NCBI RefSeq assembly: GCF_005145045.1
Contig: NZ_CP039692.1
Span: 124,001-188,000, forward strand
Direction of reading: 5' to 3'
Source of the DNA: Agrobacterium larrymoorei
GTDB lineage: Bacteria > Pseudomonadota > Alphaproteobacteria > Rhizobiales > Rhizobiaceae
DNA: 64,000 nucleotides
Part shown: piece by piece, positions 43,389-53,055 of the stretch
Numbering within the stretch: position 1 is the first letter of the stretch
How the letters are laid out: every line of letters starts with the position of its first letter
The notes under the pieces: model-generated
Databases searched by the model: none
Told to the model about the DNA's origin: nothing
Seen by the model: the letters and a program-made list of their open reading frames with translations, nothing else
Made by a program: the position numbers and the translations under genes

Positions 43389-44855
43389 ATGACATTTGAA
43401 CGACAGGAAAAACTCGCCGTCCTCAACGCGCGCGTCCGGCAGGATCTGGAGTATCTCAATTATCCCGCCGCCAACTGGTCGAAGCCGTTGACGACGCTGG
43501 ATGGTCAGAGCGTGAGCGATGTCGTGATCATCGGCGCAGGCATGTGCGGGCTCGTTGCATGGCACTCGCTGACCCGCGCAGGTATCGCCAATATTCGTGT
43601 CGTGGACAAAGCCGAGCAAGGCAAGGAAGGCCCGTGGGTGACCTATGCCCGCATGGAAACGCTGCGGTCTCCCAAAACGCTTCTCGGCCCGGCGCTCGGC
43701 ATGGCGTCGCTGACTTTCCGCGCCTGGTACACGGCACAGTTCGGTGAACAGTCCTGGAACGATCTCTTCCGCATTCCGCGCCCGATGTGGATGGATTACC
43801 TGAACTGGTATCGCGAAGTGATGGAAATCCCTGTCGAAAACGGGATCGACGTGACCCGCGTCAAACCACGGCCCGACGGACTGCTGGAACTTGAAGTGAG
43901 CGGCGGCGCCCAGCCTTCGATCATCACCCGCAAGTTGGTCATGGCAACGGGCCGTGACGGGCTGGGTGAGCCGACTATCCCCGATTTCGTCAAGGACATG
44001 AAGCGGCTAAAAAGCTGGGCGCATTCTGCGGACCTGATCGATTTCGACAAGTTGAAAGGCAAGCGTGTCGTCGTCATCGGCGTCGGCGCTTCGGCGGTCG
44101 ACAATGCCGCCGAGGCACTGGAGAGCGGGGCGGAAGAGGTTCGTTTGCTTGCGCGGCGCAAGGCCATGCCGACCGTCAACAAGCTGATGGGCATCGGCTC
44201 CTATGGCGTCACGGCTGGCTTCGCCAAGATCGATCCCGCGTGGCGCTGGCGTCTGATGGATTACTCCGTCAAGCAACAGACCCCGGCACCACATAACTCG
44301 ACGCTTCGCGTCAGTCGCCATGACAATGCGTATTTCCATTTCGATTGCGGCATTCGCTCCATGAGGGAAGAGAATGGCGAAGTCGTCATCACCACCCTCA
44401 ACGGGCGCGTTTTCCACACGGATTTCGTCATTCTTGGGACCGGGTTCTCCATCGACCCGATGAGCCGCCCGGAGCTTTCCCCTTTCAATGACGATATTGC
44501 CTGCTGGGAAGACCTCTACACGCCGCCCAAGGGTGAGGAAAATCCGGGCCTAGGGCGCTTTCCCTGGCTTGAGGATGATTTCGCCTTCACCGAAAAGACA
44601 CCGGGTGCGGCACCATGGGTGCGCAACATCCACTGCTTCAACTACGGCTCTTCCGTCAGTCTCGGCAAGGTCAGCGGCGACATACCGGCAATCAGCGAAG
44701 GCGCGCTTTGGCTCGCACGCGGCATCGCCGCGTCGCTCTTCATCAAGGATATAGACTACCATTGGGAAGCTCTGCTGGCTTACGAAAAGCCCGAGCTTGA
44801 TGGCAGCGAATGGACGGATGCGGACGCTGTTCCGCCCGCTCAGAAGATGGCCTGA
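43389..44855 (+). CDS. FAD/NAD(P)-dependent monooxygenase-like oxidoreductase
   Basis: A 488-aa flavoprotein. An FAD-binding GxGxxG motif is GAGMCG (49-54) and an NAD(P)-binding motif is GVGASA (231-236), each within a Rossmann fold. The architecture resembles flavin-containing and Baeyer-Villiger monooxygenases, but a full BVMO/FMO fingerprint (FxGxxxHxxxW/P) is not seen. AGGAG lies upstream of the ATG. It follows the importer ATPase by 54 bp and precedes the CMD pair. It probably oxidises, for example N-oxygenates, the imported amine compound; the two-electron chemistry is not proven. Confidence 0.87.
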   Translation: MTFERQEKLAVLNARVRQDLEYLNYPAANWSKPLTTLDGQSVSDVVIIGAGMCGLVAWHSLTRAGIANIRVVDKAEQGKEGPWVTYARMETLRSPKTLLGPALGMASLTFRAWYTAQFGEQSWNDLFRIPRPMWMDYLNWYREVMEIPVENGIDVTRVKPRPDGLLELEVSGGAQPSIITRKLVMATGRDGLGEPTIPDFVKDMKRLKSWAHSADLIDFDKLKGKRVVVIGVGASAVDNAAEALESGAEEVRLLARRKAMPTVNKLMGIGSYGVTAGFAKIDPAWRWRLMDYSVKQQTPAPHNSTLRVSRHDNAYFHFDCGIRSMREENGEVVITTLNGRVFHTDFVILGTGFSIDPMSRPELSPFNDDIACWEDLYTPPKGEENPGLGRFPWLEDDFAFTEKTPGAAPWVRNIHCFNYGSSVSLGKVSGDIPAISEGALWLARGIAASLFIKDIDYHWEALLAYEKPELDGSEWTDADAVPPAQKMA

Positions 44856-44923
44856 GGCTCGACGGTGATCCAATACTCATTTCTATCAAGCTCGCATTAC
44901 GGTCTCTGCAAGGAGGAAGCACA

Positions 44924-45427
44924 ATGACTGACACACTCACCGGCGACGTTATCGACAACGTCCTCGGCCTCAAACCCTCGGATGAATTGTTCAGGCTGCG
45001 CGAACAGCGCGCCAAGATGAAACATCTGACGCAGACGAGTTACAATGCCGCGCTTCGGCCAGCCGAGCCCCGCAATTTTTCCTATGCGCTGCGTGCAGCC
45101 ATCGCCGCCCGTATGTCCGCACTTTGGAAGGCGGATGAGCTTCAGGCTCATTATGTGACCGCTCTTAAATCGGAGAATGCGTCAGATGACGTTGTGGAGG
45201 TTGCCGATCCTGCATCTGCTGCACCGGGCGATGTCAAACTTACGACAATTCTCGCCCATGTCGACCTCGTGACCCTGTCACCGAAGGAGGCGACACGGGC
45301 AAACATCGACAAGCTCTATGCCGCAGGCCTGGATGATCGCGACATCGTCACACTGGCCGGGCTGATTGCCTATGTGAATTATCAGATCCTCGTCGTGGCA
45401 GGTCTGAAGATGATGAGGGATAACTGA
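44924..45427 (+). CDS. CMD/AhpD-fold protein without CxxC (Avi_7170-like)
   Basis: A 167-aa helical protein of the carboxymuconolactone decarboxylase fold, without the CxxC peroxidase motif. It resembles, as I recall, the CMD family named after Agrobacterium vitis Avi_7170. The ATG at 44924 has AGGAGG 7 nt upstream; the open frame to its left overlaps the flavoenzyme and is not used. It is directly followed (1 bp) by the CxxC-bearing partner. The two probably form a heteromeric pair. Confidence 0.82.
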   Translation: MTDTLTGDVIDNVLGLKPSDELFRLREQRAKMKHLTQTSYNAALRPAEPRNFSYALRAAIAARMSALWKADELQAHYVTALKSENASDDVVEVADPASAAPGDVKLTTILAHVDLVTLSPKEATRANIDKLYAAGLDDRDIVTLAGLIAYVNYQILVVAGLKMMRDN

Positions 45428-45428
45428 G

Positions 45429-46007
45429 ATGTCTGAACCCGTTCACGAATTCACCCTCGACGCACTGGAATGGAAGCCATACGTCAAGCCAATCGATCTG
45501 GCGCAGGCAACCCCGGAACAGCTGGACGCCATGAAAGTGACGCCGTCCAACACCAAAGTTTCCGATTACGTTCTCGTTCTGGCAAACGAACCCGAAGCTC
45601 TGAACGAACGAACGCCGCTCTTCAACGACATCATGTATAGCGAAGGCGGCCTTTCCCGTGGCGGTCGCGAAATCGGCGCGCTGGCAGGCTCCTTCGTCAA
45701 TAAATGCATCTATTGTGCAGCCGTTCACGCCAATCGCTACATCCAGCTGGAAAAGCGTCCGGAGGTCATCGACGAAATTTACAACAACGGCCTTGAAGCC
45801 GATCTGCCGGAGTTCGAGCAGGCACTGTTCAATTTCGGTGTCGATCTGACCGCACACCCGAACGAGGTTGGTGTTTACCAATTCTATCACCTTCGCGAAA
45901 TCGGCCTCGATGATCTGCAAATACTGGACCTCATACATTCCGTTGCGATCTTCGGCTGGGCCAACCGGCTGATGCACACGCTTGGCGAACCGCATCGGAA
46001 GGCTTGA
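45429..46007 (+). CDS. Alkylhydroperoxidase (AhpD)-fold protein with CxxC (Avi_7169-like)
   Basis: A 192-aa AhpD-like protein with the redox motif C93-I-Y-C96 and H100 (CIYCAAVH), as in peroxidases of the CMD superfamily. It resembles the family named after A. vitis Avi_7169, known to occur in tandem with the Avi_7170 family. It lies 1 bp behind its partner and its stop abuts the MATE gene. A role in removing peroxide or a reactive product of the flavin oxygenase is plausible. Confidence 0.85.
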   Translation: MSEPVHEFTLDALEWKPYVKPIDLAQATPEQLDAMKVTPSNTKVSDYVLVLANEPEALNERTPLFNDIMYSEGGLSRGGREIGALAGSFVNKCIYCAAVHANRYIQLEKRPEVIDEIYNNGLEADLPEFEQALFNFGVDLTAHPNEVGVYQFYHLREIGLDDLQILDLIHSVAIFGWANRLMHTLGEPHRKA

Positions 46008-47345
46008 GTGGATACATCCATTACCGATGGGGCGGACAGACCGGTCCGCCCATTTACCGTTGCGCATCGCGATGTGCTGAAGATCGCGATCCCGATGATG
46101 ATCGCCTATCTGTCAACCCCGCTTGTCGGGCTGGTCGCGACGGGTGTGATTGCGCATATGCGCAATGAGACACTGGTCGGCGGGGTAGCGCTTGCCTCCG
46201 TCATCTTCGACGTCATTTTCGTTACATTCAATTTCCTTCGAGGGGCCACGACAGGCTTTACCGCGCAATCCATGGGTGCGGGAGATCGCATCGGCGAGCA
46301 ACGTATGCTGCTGAGCGGGCTGATGATCGCCTTCGTGGCGGGCCTGCTACTGCTGGTGTTTCAGGTTCCAATCGGCGCCCTCGGCATGGCTGCGATGGGG
46401 GCCGACGGTGCGGTTGCCGAGGCTGCTGCGACCTATTTCCACTGGCGCATCTGGTCCGCGCCCTTCGTACTTTTCAACTTCGTTGCCTTCGGCTGGCTGA
46501 TCGGTCGCGGAGAGGCCTTGTGGAGCATGGCGCTCCAGACATTACTGAACGGCCTCAACGCCGGTTTGAGCTATTATTGGGTGATAAGGCTCGGCCATGG
46601 CGTCGAAGGCGTGGCGATAGCCTCGCTCGTTGCCGAAGCGGCCACCGCCATTGCGGGAGCCCTTCTCGTTCTCACGAAAACGGACAGGGCGGCATGGCGC
46701 ATGCCTGACCTTTCGGCCATGAAGCGGTCTTTCGCCGTTAACGGCGATATGATGATCCGATCCTTTGCGCTGTTAATCGGACTGTCGTTCTTCACCCGCC
46801 AAAGCGGATTCCTCGGTATCGAGGTTCTCGCTGCCAACACCATCCTTTTACGCTTCTATTTCTTCGGCGTCGCATTTCTGGATGGCGTCGCGACTGCGGC
46901 TGAACAGCTTGCAGGCCGTGCCGTCGGCGCGCGCTACAGACCTGCTTTCGACCGGACGATCCGCCTGACCACCATCTGGGGTCTGGTTTTCGCCGCTGCC
47001 GTATCATGTGCCTTCCTTGCGGCTGGCGACTGGGTGATTTCGCTGACTGCGCCGACAGATGCCGTTGCCACTCTTGCCGACGAGTATCTGATCTACGTCG
47101 TCGCCCTCCCACTCATCGGCATCATCGCCTTCCAGATGGACGGCGTCTACATCGGCTCCACATGGTCGAGACAAATGCGTAATCTGATGGTGATCTCGCT
47201 GCTGCTCTACTTCGCTGCGTGGTCCGTATTGCAGCCGCTCTATGCCAATAACGGCCTCTGGATTGCGCTGCTCCTGTTCCAAGGCGCACGAAGCATTGCC
47301 TTCCGACTGATGTTACCGAGGCTCGCGGCACGTACCTTTGGATGA
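46008..47345 (+). CDS. MATE-family multidrug/toxic-compound efflux transporter
   Basis: A 445-aa polytopic inner-membrane protein with about 12 helices in two homologous halves and the MATE features IPMMIAYLSTPLVGLVATGV and GRAVGARYRPAF. The GTG start at 46008 follows the preceding stop directly and has GGAAGG 5 nt upstream. It is the last gene of the importer 4 operon, so it may export an unwanted product of the pathway or an over-accumulated substrate. Cation coupling is not visible. Confidence 0.92.
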   Translation: MDTSITDGADRPVRPFTVAHRDVLKIAIPMMIAYLSTPLVGLVATGVIAHMRNETLVGGVALASVIFDVIFVTFNFLRGATTGFTAQSMGAGDRIGEQRMLLSGLMIAFVAGLLLLVFQVPIGALGMAAMGADGAVAEAAATYFHWRIWSAPFVLFNFVAFGWLIGRGEALWSMALQTLLNGLNAGLSYYWVIRLGHGVEGVAIASLVAEAATAIAGALLVLTKTDRAAWRMPDLSAMKRSFAVNGDMMIRSFALLIGLSFFTRQSGFLGIEVLAANTILLRFYFFGVAFLDGVATAAEQLAGRAVGARYRPAFDRTIRLTTIWGLVFAAAVSCAFLAAGDWVISLTAPTDAVATLADEYLIYVVALPLIGIIAFQMDGVYIGSTWSRQMRNLMVISLLLYFAAWSVLQPLYANNGLWIALLLFQGARSIAFRLMLPRLAARTFG

Positions 47346-47454
47346 CATAAGGTCCGCTCTTTCAATTGCCACCCGACATAACGCTTTCTCTATTTCGCCC
47401 CGTGCCCAGGGAGAATGCCATTCTTCCGACAAATGCTTTTCTCAATAAGCGAGA

Positions 47455-47688
47455 ATGGAAACGCTTACCTCATACATGCCTGAAGATGTTTACAGCCTGC
47501 TCTTGATGGGCGCGGTGGCTTTTGTCGTTATCTGGCTTGCAGCTTTCATCATCCGCAGGCTGATCGGCTTTGCCATTTTGGCTGCGCTCGTTATCGGTGG
47601 AGCGATGGTTTGGCAGAATCCCGGTCTGTTGGCAGCAGCGCCGCATATCATCGGAAACTATGTCGGCGGGACGGAAAACGCTCGCTGA
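47455..47688 (+). CDS. Small two-helix membrane protein, function unknown
   Basis: A 77-aa hypothetical protein with a polar start, two hydrophobic stretches (about 14-33 and 37-53) split by the basic IIRRL segment, and a short C-terminal tail. The Shine-Dalgarno is weak (GCGAG). I do not recognise a family. The call rests on the clean open frame and sensible topology. Confidence 0.6.
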   Translation: METLTSYMPEDVYSLLLMGAVAFVVIWLAAFIIRRLIGFAILAALVIGGAMVWQNPGLLAAAPHIIGNYVGGTENAR

Positions 47689-47775
47689 GCTGGCGTAGAA
47701 AGCATATGCTTTGACAACCGAGATATGATCTCGCGCCCGTTGATCATCTAGCTCGACAGAACCATCTATAGCCTG

Positions 47776-48393
47776 ATGGCAAAGAAAAAGACCAACACAG
47801 TTCCTTCATTGATTGAGACATGGACGCTCTCTCCGGCAGCGACCATGGGCTCATCCCTGCGTGCCAAAGGTATATTGATGGAGCTGCGGGCAAAGCTCGC
47901 CTGGTCCGTGCGCAAGCAGCTGGACATCAAAGGCATGAGCCTGACGCTGGCGATGCAGGAAGAAGACAAGGACGAGTTTAACGCTGCTTCAGCCGCCGTC
48001 TCCAGACTGCTCGAAAACATCGAGAATCTATCGATCCTGCCGCGTGAAATCGAAGACATATTGACGATTTCGACCACCGAAAGACGGCGCTGGCTGGACG
48101 ATGGACGGCTGCCAAGTGGCGGCATCCGAAGCGTGAAGCTGCGGGGACGCGCCAAAAAGATCACTTTTCACGTGTTCGAACCGAAAGTGGTCGAGGAACT
48201 GCTCAACAGCGGCGTTATCGATGAGTGGCGTGAACACGACCTTGCCGCCAAGGCCGAGAACAGGCGGAGGGCGGCGCATCAGGCGAAACTGACGCGCTCG
48301 CTGAAGAAAGCCAAGGCCAGCCGTGGTGCAGAACGCACCTCCTCTGACCTGAATGGCTGGGAAGAGTTCGACCGCGACGGGCTCCTTCGTTGA
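47776..48393 (+). CDS. Conserved-looking hypothetical protein
   Basis: A 205-aa protein, cytosolic, with a basic tail (KLTRSLKKAKASRGAERTS). A short central segment (ILTISTTERRRWLDDGRLPSG) resembles the recognition region of excisionase/MerR-like helix-turn-helix proteins, but I cannot assign a family. It may bind nucleic acid. The stop lies 2 bp from the convergent L,D-transpeptidase gene. Confidence 0.65.
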   Translation: MAKKKTNTVPSLIETWTLSPAATMGSSLRAKGILMELRAKLAWSVRKQLDIKGMSLTLAMQEEDKDEFNAASAAVSRLLENIENLSILPREIEDILTISTTERRRWLDDGRLPSGGIRSVKLRGRAKKITFHVFEPKVVEELLNSGVIDEWREHDLAAKAENRRRAAHQAKLTRSLKKAKASRGAERTSSDLNGWEEFDRDGLLR

Positions 48394-48395
48394 CG

Positions 48396-49118
48396 TCAGA
48401 CGGTGGACGCCGCGGACAAAGGCCCCTGATGCACGACGATACGCGCATGGTAGGGCACGCGTGAATAGAGGTCGATCACGTCCTGGTTCACCAGTCTCAC
48501 ACAGCCCGATGACGTGGCCTTGCCAATGGACTGCCATTCAGGCGAGCCATGCAGGCGGTAGAGCGTGTCTTTCCCGTTTTGGAAAATGTAAAGCGCGCGT
48601 GCGCCGAGCGGGTTCTTTATGCCCGGGTCCATGCCGCCATTCTCTACAGAAAAGCGAGCGAGGTGAGGCTGGCGCGCGATCATTTCGTCCGGCACCTTCC
48701 AGCGCGGCCAGGGCTGGCGCCAGTGGACCACGCCCTCGCCTTCCCACGCGAAACCATCGCGCCCAAGGCCCACGCCATAGCGCATGGCGGTGCCGCCGGG
48801 CTCGACCACGTACAGAAAGCGGTTAGGCGTATCCACGACAACGGTGCCGGGCGTCTCACCCGTTGGGTCGATCACGCGCTGCCGATAGTATTTCGGATCG
48901 ATCTTCTCAAAGGGTATCGCCGGAAGAAAATGCCCACCATCCTCAAGCGCCGCATAGCGCTGCTTCAGCTCCGCCTCGTCCGGCGGCACGATTGGTCGGC
49001 GTGCGACCGCCGGTAAAGGTGCTGGCGCGGAGCTGGTCTGGCAACCGGCCAAAGCAGCGGTTGCGGAAAGTGTGCCGAACATGAAGGTGCGCCGGGAGAT
49101 GCGCTGTAGACGGGTCAT
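48396..49118 (-). CDS. L,D-transpeptidase (YkuD) lipoprotein
   Basis: A 240-aa envelope enzyme. The N-terminus has a twin-arginine motif (SRRTFM) and a lipobox LAGC (Cys26), so it is a likely Tat-exported lipoprotein. The YkuD domain (about 90-235) has the catalytic triad region: H190 (YRLHGSPE) and S204-G-C206-V-R208 (SSGCVRLVNQD). These enzymes form 3-3 peptidoglycan cross-links or attach proteins to the wall. It stands alone, with no obvious tie to neighbours. Confidence 0.92.
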   Translation of the reverse strand: MTRLQRISRRTFMFGTLSATAALAGCQTSSAPAPLPAVARRPIVPPDEAELKQRYAALEDGGHFLPAIPFEKIDPKYYRQRVIDPTGETPGTVVVDTPNRFLYVVEPGGTAMRYGVGLGRDGFAWEGEGVVHWRQPWPRWKVPDEMIARQPHLARFSVENGGMDPGIKNPLGARALYIFQNGKDTLYRLHGSPEWQSIGKATSSGCVRLVNQDVIDLYSRVPYHARIVVHQGPLSAASTV

Positions 49119-49235
49119 GGGAGAATCCAGAAATGAGGGAGCCTCGTTTTCCCCAAATCGGGCACGACTGACAAGGTAGATGAGATCACATAATCGGCAT
49201 CGGCCACGCTATGGTAGCGATCCCCGCTCTAGGTA

Positions 49236-50102
49236 CTAATCCACGATTGACATCGTGATGCGGCCAGCAAGCCGACCCCCCGGGGGAAGAATTTTCAAGC
49301 CCCTGTCTTGCCGCTCCGCTTCAGGCATGGACAGAACGCCTGCCGCCATCGAGACCGGCTCCGGGCAGAGATAATTCTCCATTCGATGGACAGCGAGATG
49401 ACCGAAAACCGGGTCCGCCTCAAGCAACAGCTCACCCCCGGCAAGCGTCACGCGTGCAAGTGACCAGTCGTTGAAATGCAGGGTATATCCGGTTGCTGAT
49501 GGAATGGCGGGGCTGGAACACCGCTGCGGGGGATCGACCGTCGGAACATTCAGCGGGTCCAGCGGATATGCCAGTCTTGCATCGGTTTCAGCGTGAGATG
49601 AAACCGATGCGGCAATGTAAGGATGCCAGCCAAGACCGACAGGTGCGGCGATATCCGACCGATTTGTGATCGCCAGCTCCACGGTCAGGCGGTTGGCTTC
49701 CAGCCGAAAATGTTGTTCTGCGAGAAATGAAAACGGCCACTCCTCATCAGCTTGATAATCGAGGCGCAGCGTCAGGCGATCATCTGCGTGAGCCGCAACG
49801 TTCCAGAGACGGCGATGCGCTGGCCCGTGAATGGCGTCGGGTGCCAGAGCCGGATGCGCACGCAGATGGTTTTGAACGCCGCCATGGATAAATGAGGCGT
49901 CGTAAAGGCGGTTGTGGTAAGGAAAGAGCGGATATGCACCCGCGCGCGGCCACTGATAGGGCTCGAAACGATCCTCCTGAGTGGGCACGAGAATCTGTCC
50001 CAGCCTTGCATGGCTGAGATGGGTCATGCGCCCGCCCCATGCGGGACGAAAGCGGGCCGATAATGGCCCGCTTGCAATAGAAACCTCCTCAGGCGAATGC
50101 AT
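49236..50102 (-). CDS. Aldose 1-epimerase (mutarotase) family protein
   Basis: A beta-sandwich mutarotase-like protein of about 288 aa. Features seen: ARFRPAWGGRMTHLSH at the N-terminus, FPYHNRLYDASF with the substrate His/Arg, the GWHPYI motif (catalytic His) and VHRMENYLCPEP near the end. Its start is unclear: an ATG at 50102 overlaps the dehydratase stop by 14 bp, while the strong GGAGG (50084-50088) points 5 nt later to an in-frame ATT at 50078. An ATG at 50027 would cut into the fold. It is last in the operon and feeds the lactonase or dehydratase with the right anomer. Confidence 0.83.
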   Translation of the reverse strand: MHSPEEVSIASGPLSARFRPAWGGRMTHLSHARLGQILVPTQEDRFEPYQWPRAGAYPLFPYHNRLYDASFIHGGVQNHLRAHPALAPDAIHGPAHRRLWNVAAHADDRLTLRLDYQADEEWPFSFLAEQHFRLEANRLTVELAITNRSDIAAPVGLGWHPYIAASVSSHAETDARLAYPLDPLNVPTVDPPQRCSSPAIPSATGYTLHFNDWSLARVTLAGGELLLEADPVFGHLAVHRMENYLCPEPVSMAAGVLSMPEAERQDRGLKILPPGGRLAGRITMSIVD

Positions 50103-51276
50103 AGGATCCGTCGGGACGCTTCGGCACGCGCCGCTGCCAATGGACGTAGCCGTCTTCCTGCATGGCCTTTTCGTCAATCTCGACGCCCCAGCCAGGACGG
50201 TCCGGTCGCAGTTCAAGATAGCCGTCCTTCGGCAGATAAGGATCGACGACGTATCGCGTAACGTCCTCTTCCGTGACGAGATCGTTGCCGCCATAGGCAT
50301 AGACCTGTCCCTTCGGCAGGCGGTATTCAAGTATGCGGAAATTCTGTTGAGCCGCAGAAAAGTGCACATTGACTGCGGTTGCCAGAGGCCCCATCGGGTT
50401 GTGCGGCGCAATGCTGACGAAGTGGGCTTCGGCCAAAGTTGCGATGCGGCGCATTTCCGATATACCGCCGACCACGCAGATATCCGGCTGGATGATGTCT
50501 GCACCTTTTACCTGAAGAAGGCGAAGGAACTCGTTGCGATTATAGAGACTTTCGCCCGTTGCAAGCGTGCAATTCAGGCCCTGTTTGAGATCGCCCCACA
50601 TCTCGATATTTTCCGGGCGAAGCGGCTCTTCGTAGAAAAGCGGATCATATGGCGCAAGCGCATTGCCAAGCTGCCGCGCGGCGGCGGGCTCGAAAATCTT
50701 GGCATGGGCATCGAAGGCGATGTCGTAATCTGCACGAACGGTTTCACGCAGCGTGCGGAAATATTCGGCGGAACTGCGCACCACCTCGCCCCAGCGATGC
50801 GCATGGATATCCACACGCCATGGGCTGAGCTTGAAAGCGCTAAAGCCCCAGCCTTCGTTGAGACGGTCGAACTCGTCTCTGGCGGCTGGCGCATCCGGAG
50901 CGGTATAGACGCCCGCATAGACCTTGATGCGATCCCTCACCTCACCGCCGAGCAACTTATAGACCGGCACCCCGGCAGCCTTTGCCGCCAAATCCCACAG
51001 GCAGTGATCCAGCGCCGAGATAGCCGACAGGCCGAGTGCGCCGGGCGGGAAGCGGTTCTGCTGCAACATCAGGTTATAGAGAAACTCTACCCTCGTGGGG
51101 TCCTGTCCTGCCAAGAAGTTGTAGAGATAATCCAGAACCGGCGGCAGCGCGAGATCGGGTCCATGATTGTAGCATTCGCCCCAGCCGGTCAGCCCATCAT
51201 CCGTGTCCAATGCCACGATGACGCGCGGACGGTCCTTGTCGCGGGTGACGAACACCCGCATGCGATCGATTTTCAT
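50089..51276 (-). CDS. Enolase-superfamily (mandelate racemase/muconate lactonizing) sugar-acid dehydratase
   Basis: A 395-aa protein with an N-terminal capping domain and a TIM barrel. Metal and catalytic residues are visible: D189 (FDAHAK), H191, E216/E217 (YEEPL), E242 (TGES), D265 (QPDICVVGG) and H292 (APHNPMGP). The pattern fits sugar-acid dehydratases of the galactonate dehydratase-like branch. The ATG has a GAGGAAG-type site upstream. It lies between the ABC ATPase and mutarotase genes; with the SMP-30 lactonase and the DapA-family aldolase it forms a non-phosphorylating sugar-acid route. The sugar is not identified. Confidence 0.87.
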   Translation of the reverse strand: MKIDRMRVFVTRDKDRPRVIVALDTDDGLTGWGECYNHGPDLALPPVLDYLYNFLAGQDPTRVEFLYNLMLQQNRFPPGALGLSAISALDHCLWDLAAKAAGVPVYKLLGGEVRDRIKVYAGVYTAPDAPAARDEFDRLNEGWGFSAFKLSPWRVDIHAHRWGEVVRSSAEYFRTLRETVRADYDIAFDAHAKIFEPAAARQLGNALAPYDPLFYEEPLRPENIEMWGDLKQGLNCTLATGESLYNRNEFLRLLQVKGADIIQPDICVVGGISEMRRIATLAEAHFVSIAPHNPMGPLATAVNVHFSAAQQNFRILEYRLPKGQVYAYGGNDLVTEEDVTRYVVDPYLPKDGYLELRPDRPGWGVEIDEKAMQEDGYVHWQRRVPKRPDGSYAFA

Positions 51277-51320
51277 GCCTCAGTCTTCCTCATGAATTCA
51301 AGCAGATGGAAAATGCAGCG

Positions 51321-53045
51321 TCATCGGGCGGCAGCGCCGTTTTTGACTGCCGCCGGTTCGACATAACGGAACCGCCTCGTCCGGTCCCGATCCCGCGGGT
51401 CCGGCCTCGGGATGGCGGAAAGCAGAGCCTGCGTGTAGGGGTGATCGGGAGCGTTGCAGACCTTTTCGGCCTCTCCCACCTCTACCAGCTTGCCGCGATA
51501 CATAACGCCGACCCGGTCGCACATGTAGCGGATGACGCCGATATCGTGGCTGATGAAGATATAAGCGAGGCCCAATTCGTCCTGTAGCTTCATCAGCAGA
51601 TCCAGCACCTGAAACCGGACAGAGACGTCCAGAGCCGAAGTGGCTTCATCGGCAACGATGATGCGGGGTTTCAGCGTGATTGCGCGCGCGATACCGATGC
51701 GCTGTCGCTGGCCACCGGAAAAGGCATGCGGATAGCGTTCACGCCCGTTGGGGTCCAGACCCACCTGCTCCATCAGGGAACAAACGCGGTCCTCCAACTC
51801 CTTGCCCTTGGCTACGCCATTGACGAGCAGCGGCTCCCCAATCACCTGCGCAACGGTCATGCGCGGGTTCAGCGATCCGAACGGATCCTGAAACACCATG
51901 CGCAACTCCCTGCGCGCAGCCTTCAGTTCCTTGCCTTCGATCTTAGACAGATCGACAACCGAGCCATCGGCTCTTCTATACAGCATCTCGCCTGCGGTCG
52001 GATCATAGAGCCGCATGATGGAGCGGCCCATGGTCGTTTTACCCGATCCGCTTTCGCCGACGATGCCGAGCGTTTCGCCGGGCAGAAGCTTGATGGAAAC
52101 ACCATCCAGCGCCTTCATCTCACCGAAATGCATGGACAGGTCTTTCACTTCCAGTATCGGTGCTGCAGTCTGATCGAGCGGCGGACGGGCAAGGCGGATC
52201 TCGGCCTTCTGCTCCAGTTTCAGGACCGAGCCGATCAGCATCCGCGTATAGGGATCCTGCGGATTGTGGAAGATTTGCTCAACCGTGCCGTATTCCTTTA
52301 CCACACCATGATGCATGACCAGCACGTCATCGGCGATCTGGGCGACGACGCCCATATCATGCGTGATGAACAGTACAGCCATGCCGTGAGCCTTTTGCAG
52401 GCGGGAGATGAGGTCGAGAATTTCCGCCTGCGTGGTAACATCCAGCGCCGTCGTCGGCTCATCGGCAATGAGAAGCTGAGGCTTGCAGGCGAGCGCCATG
52501 GCGATCATGGCGCGCTGACGCATACCGCCGGAATATTGGAAGGCGTATCGGTCCAGCGCTTTTTCAGGGTTGGGGATTTCGACCTGCCGCAACAGCTCGA
52601 TTGCCTCTGCCCTCGCCTGCGCCTTGCTCATTTTCAAGTGAAGCCGCAGGGCTTCCGTGATCTGGTCACCGACCGTATGAACCGGAGAAAGCGACGACAT
52701 CGGCTCCTGAAAGATCATCGCGATATCGGCACCGCGAACAGCGCGAATGGCGCGCCCTCGCGGGTCCAGTTTCGCCAGATCGGTCGATGAGCCATCCGCC
52801 TTATTGAGTATGATCGAGCCGGAGGCGATATAGCCGGGGCTGTCGATGATCTGAAGGATCGAGCGCGCCGTGACCGACTTGCCGGAGCCGCTTTCACCGA
52901 CCACGCAGAGCGTCTTGCCCGGCTCTATCGAAAAGGAAATATCGTTGACGGCGCGGAAGACGCCGGTGCGCAACGGAAATTCGGTCACGAGGTTGCGGAC
53001 TTCAAGAAGGGGCTTTGCAGGTTTCATCGAGACGACTTCGCTCAT
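51321..53045 (-). CDS. Dipeptide-type ABC importer ATPase, two fused ATP-binding domains
   Basis: A 574-aa ATPase with two nucleotide-binding domains. Domain 1: [23 protein letters not shown]. Domain 2: [23 protein letters not shown]. The Walker A of domain 2 ends GSGKTT, unlike importers 1 and 2 (GCGKST), and the linker carries inserts ([14 protein letters not shown]), so it belongs to another branch. It follows the DppC-like permease by 10 bp. In many bacteria this importer type carries oligosaccharides, which fits the neighbours. Confidence 0.93.
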   Translation of the reverse strand: MSEVVSMKPAKPLLEVRNLVTEFPLRTGVFRAVNDISFSIEPGKTLCVVGESGSGKSVTARSILQIIDSPGYIASGSIILNKADGSSTDLAKLDPRGRAIRAVRGADIAMIFQEPMSSLSPVHTVGDQITEALRLHLKMSKAQARAEAIELLRQVEIPNPEKALDRYAFQYSGGMRQRAMIAMALACKPQLLIADEPTTALDVTTQAEILDLISRLQKAHGMAVLFITHDMGVVAQIADDVLVMHHGVVKEYGTVEQIFHNPQDPYTRMLIGSVLKLEQKAEIRLARPPLDQTAAPILEVKDLSMHFGEMKALDGVSIKLLPGETLGIVGESGSGKTTMGRSIMRLYDPTAGEMLYRRADGSVVDLSKIEGKELKAARRELRMVFQDPFGSLNPRMTVAQVIGEPLLVNGVAKGKELEDRVCSLMEQVGLDPNGRERYPHAFSGGQRQRIGIARAITLKPRIIVADEATSALDVSVRFQVLDLLMKLQDELGLAYIFISHDIGVIRYMCDRVGVMYRGKLVEVGEAEKVCNAPDHPYTQALLSAIPRPDPRDRDRTRRFRYVEPAAVKNGAAAR

Positions 53046-53055
53046 CTAAAGGCCC

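Noticed and set aside
49981..51366. 461-aa plus-strand open frame
   Set aside because: It is antisense to the enolase-superfamily dehydratase with all catalytic residues present; the antisense frame is low-complexity shadow.
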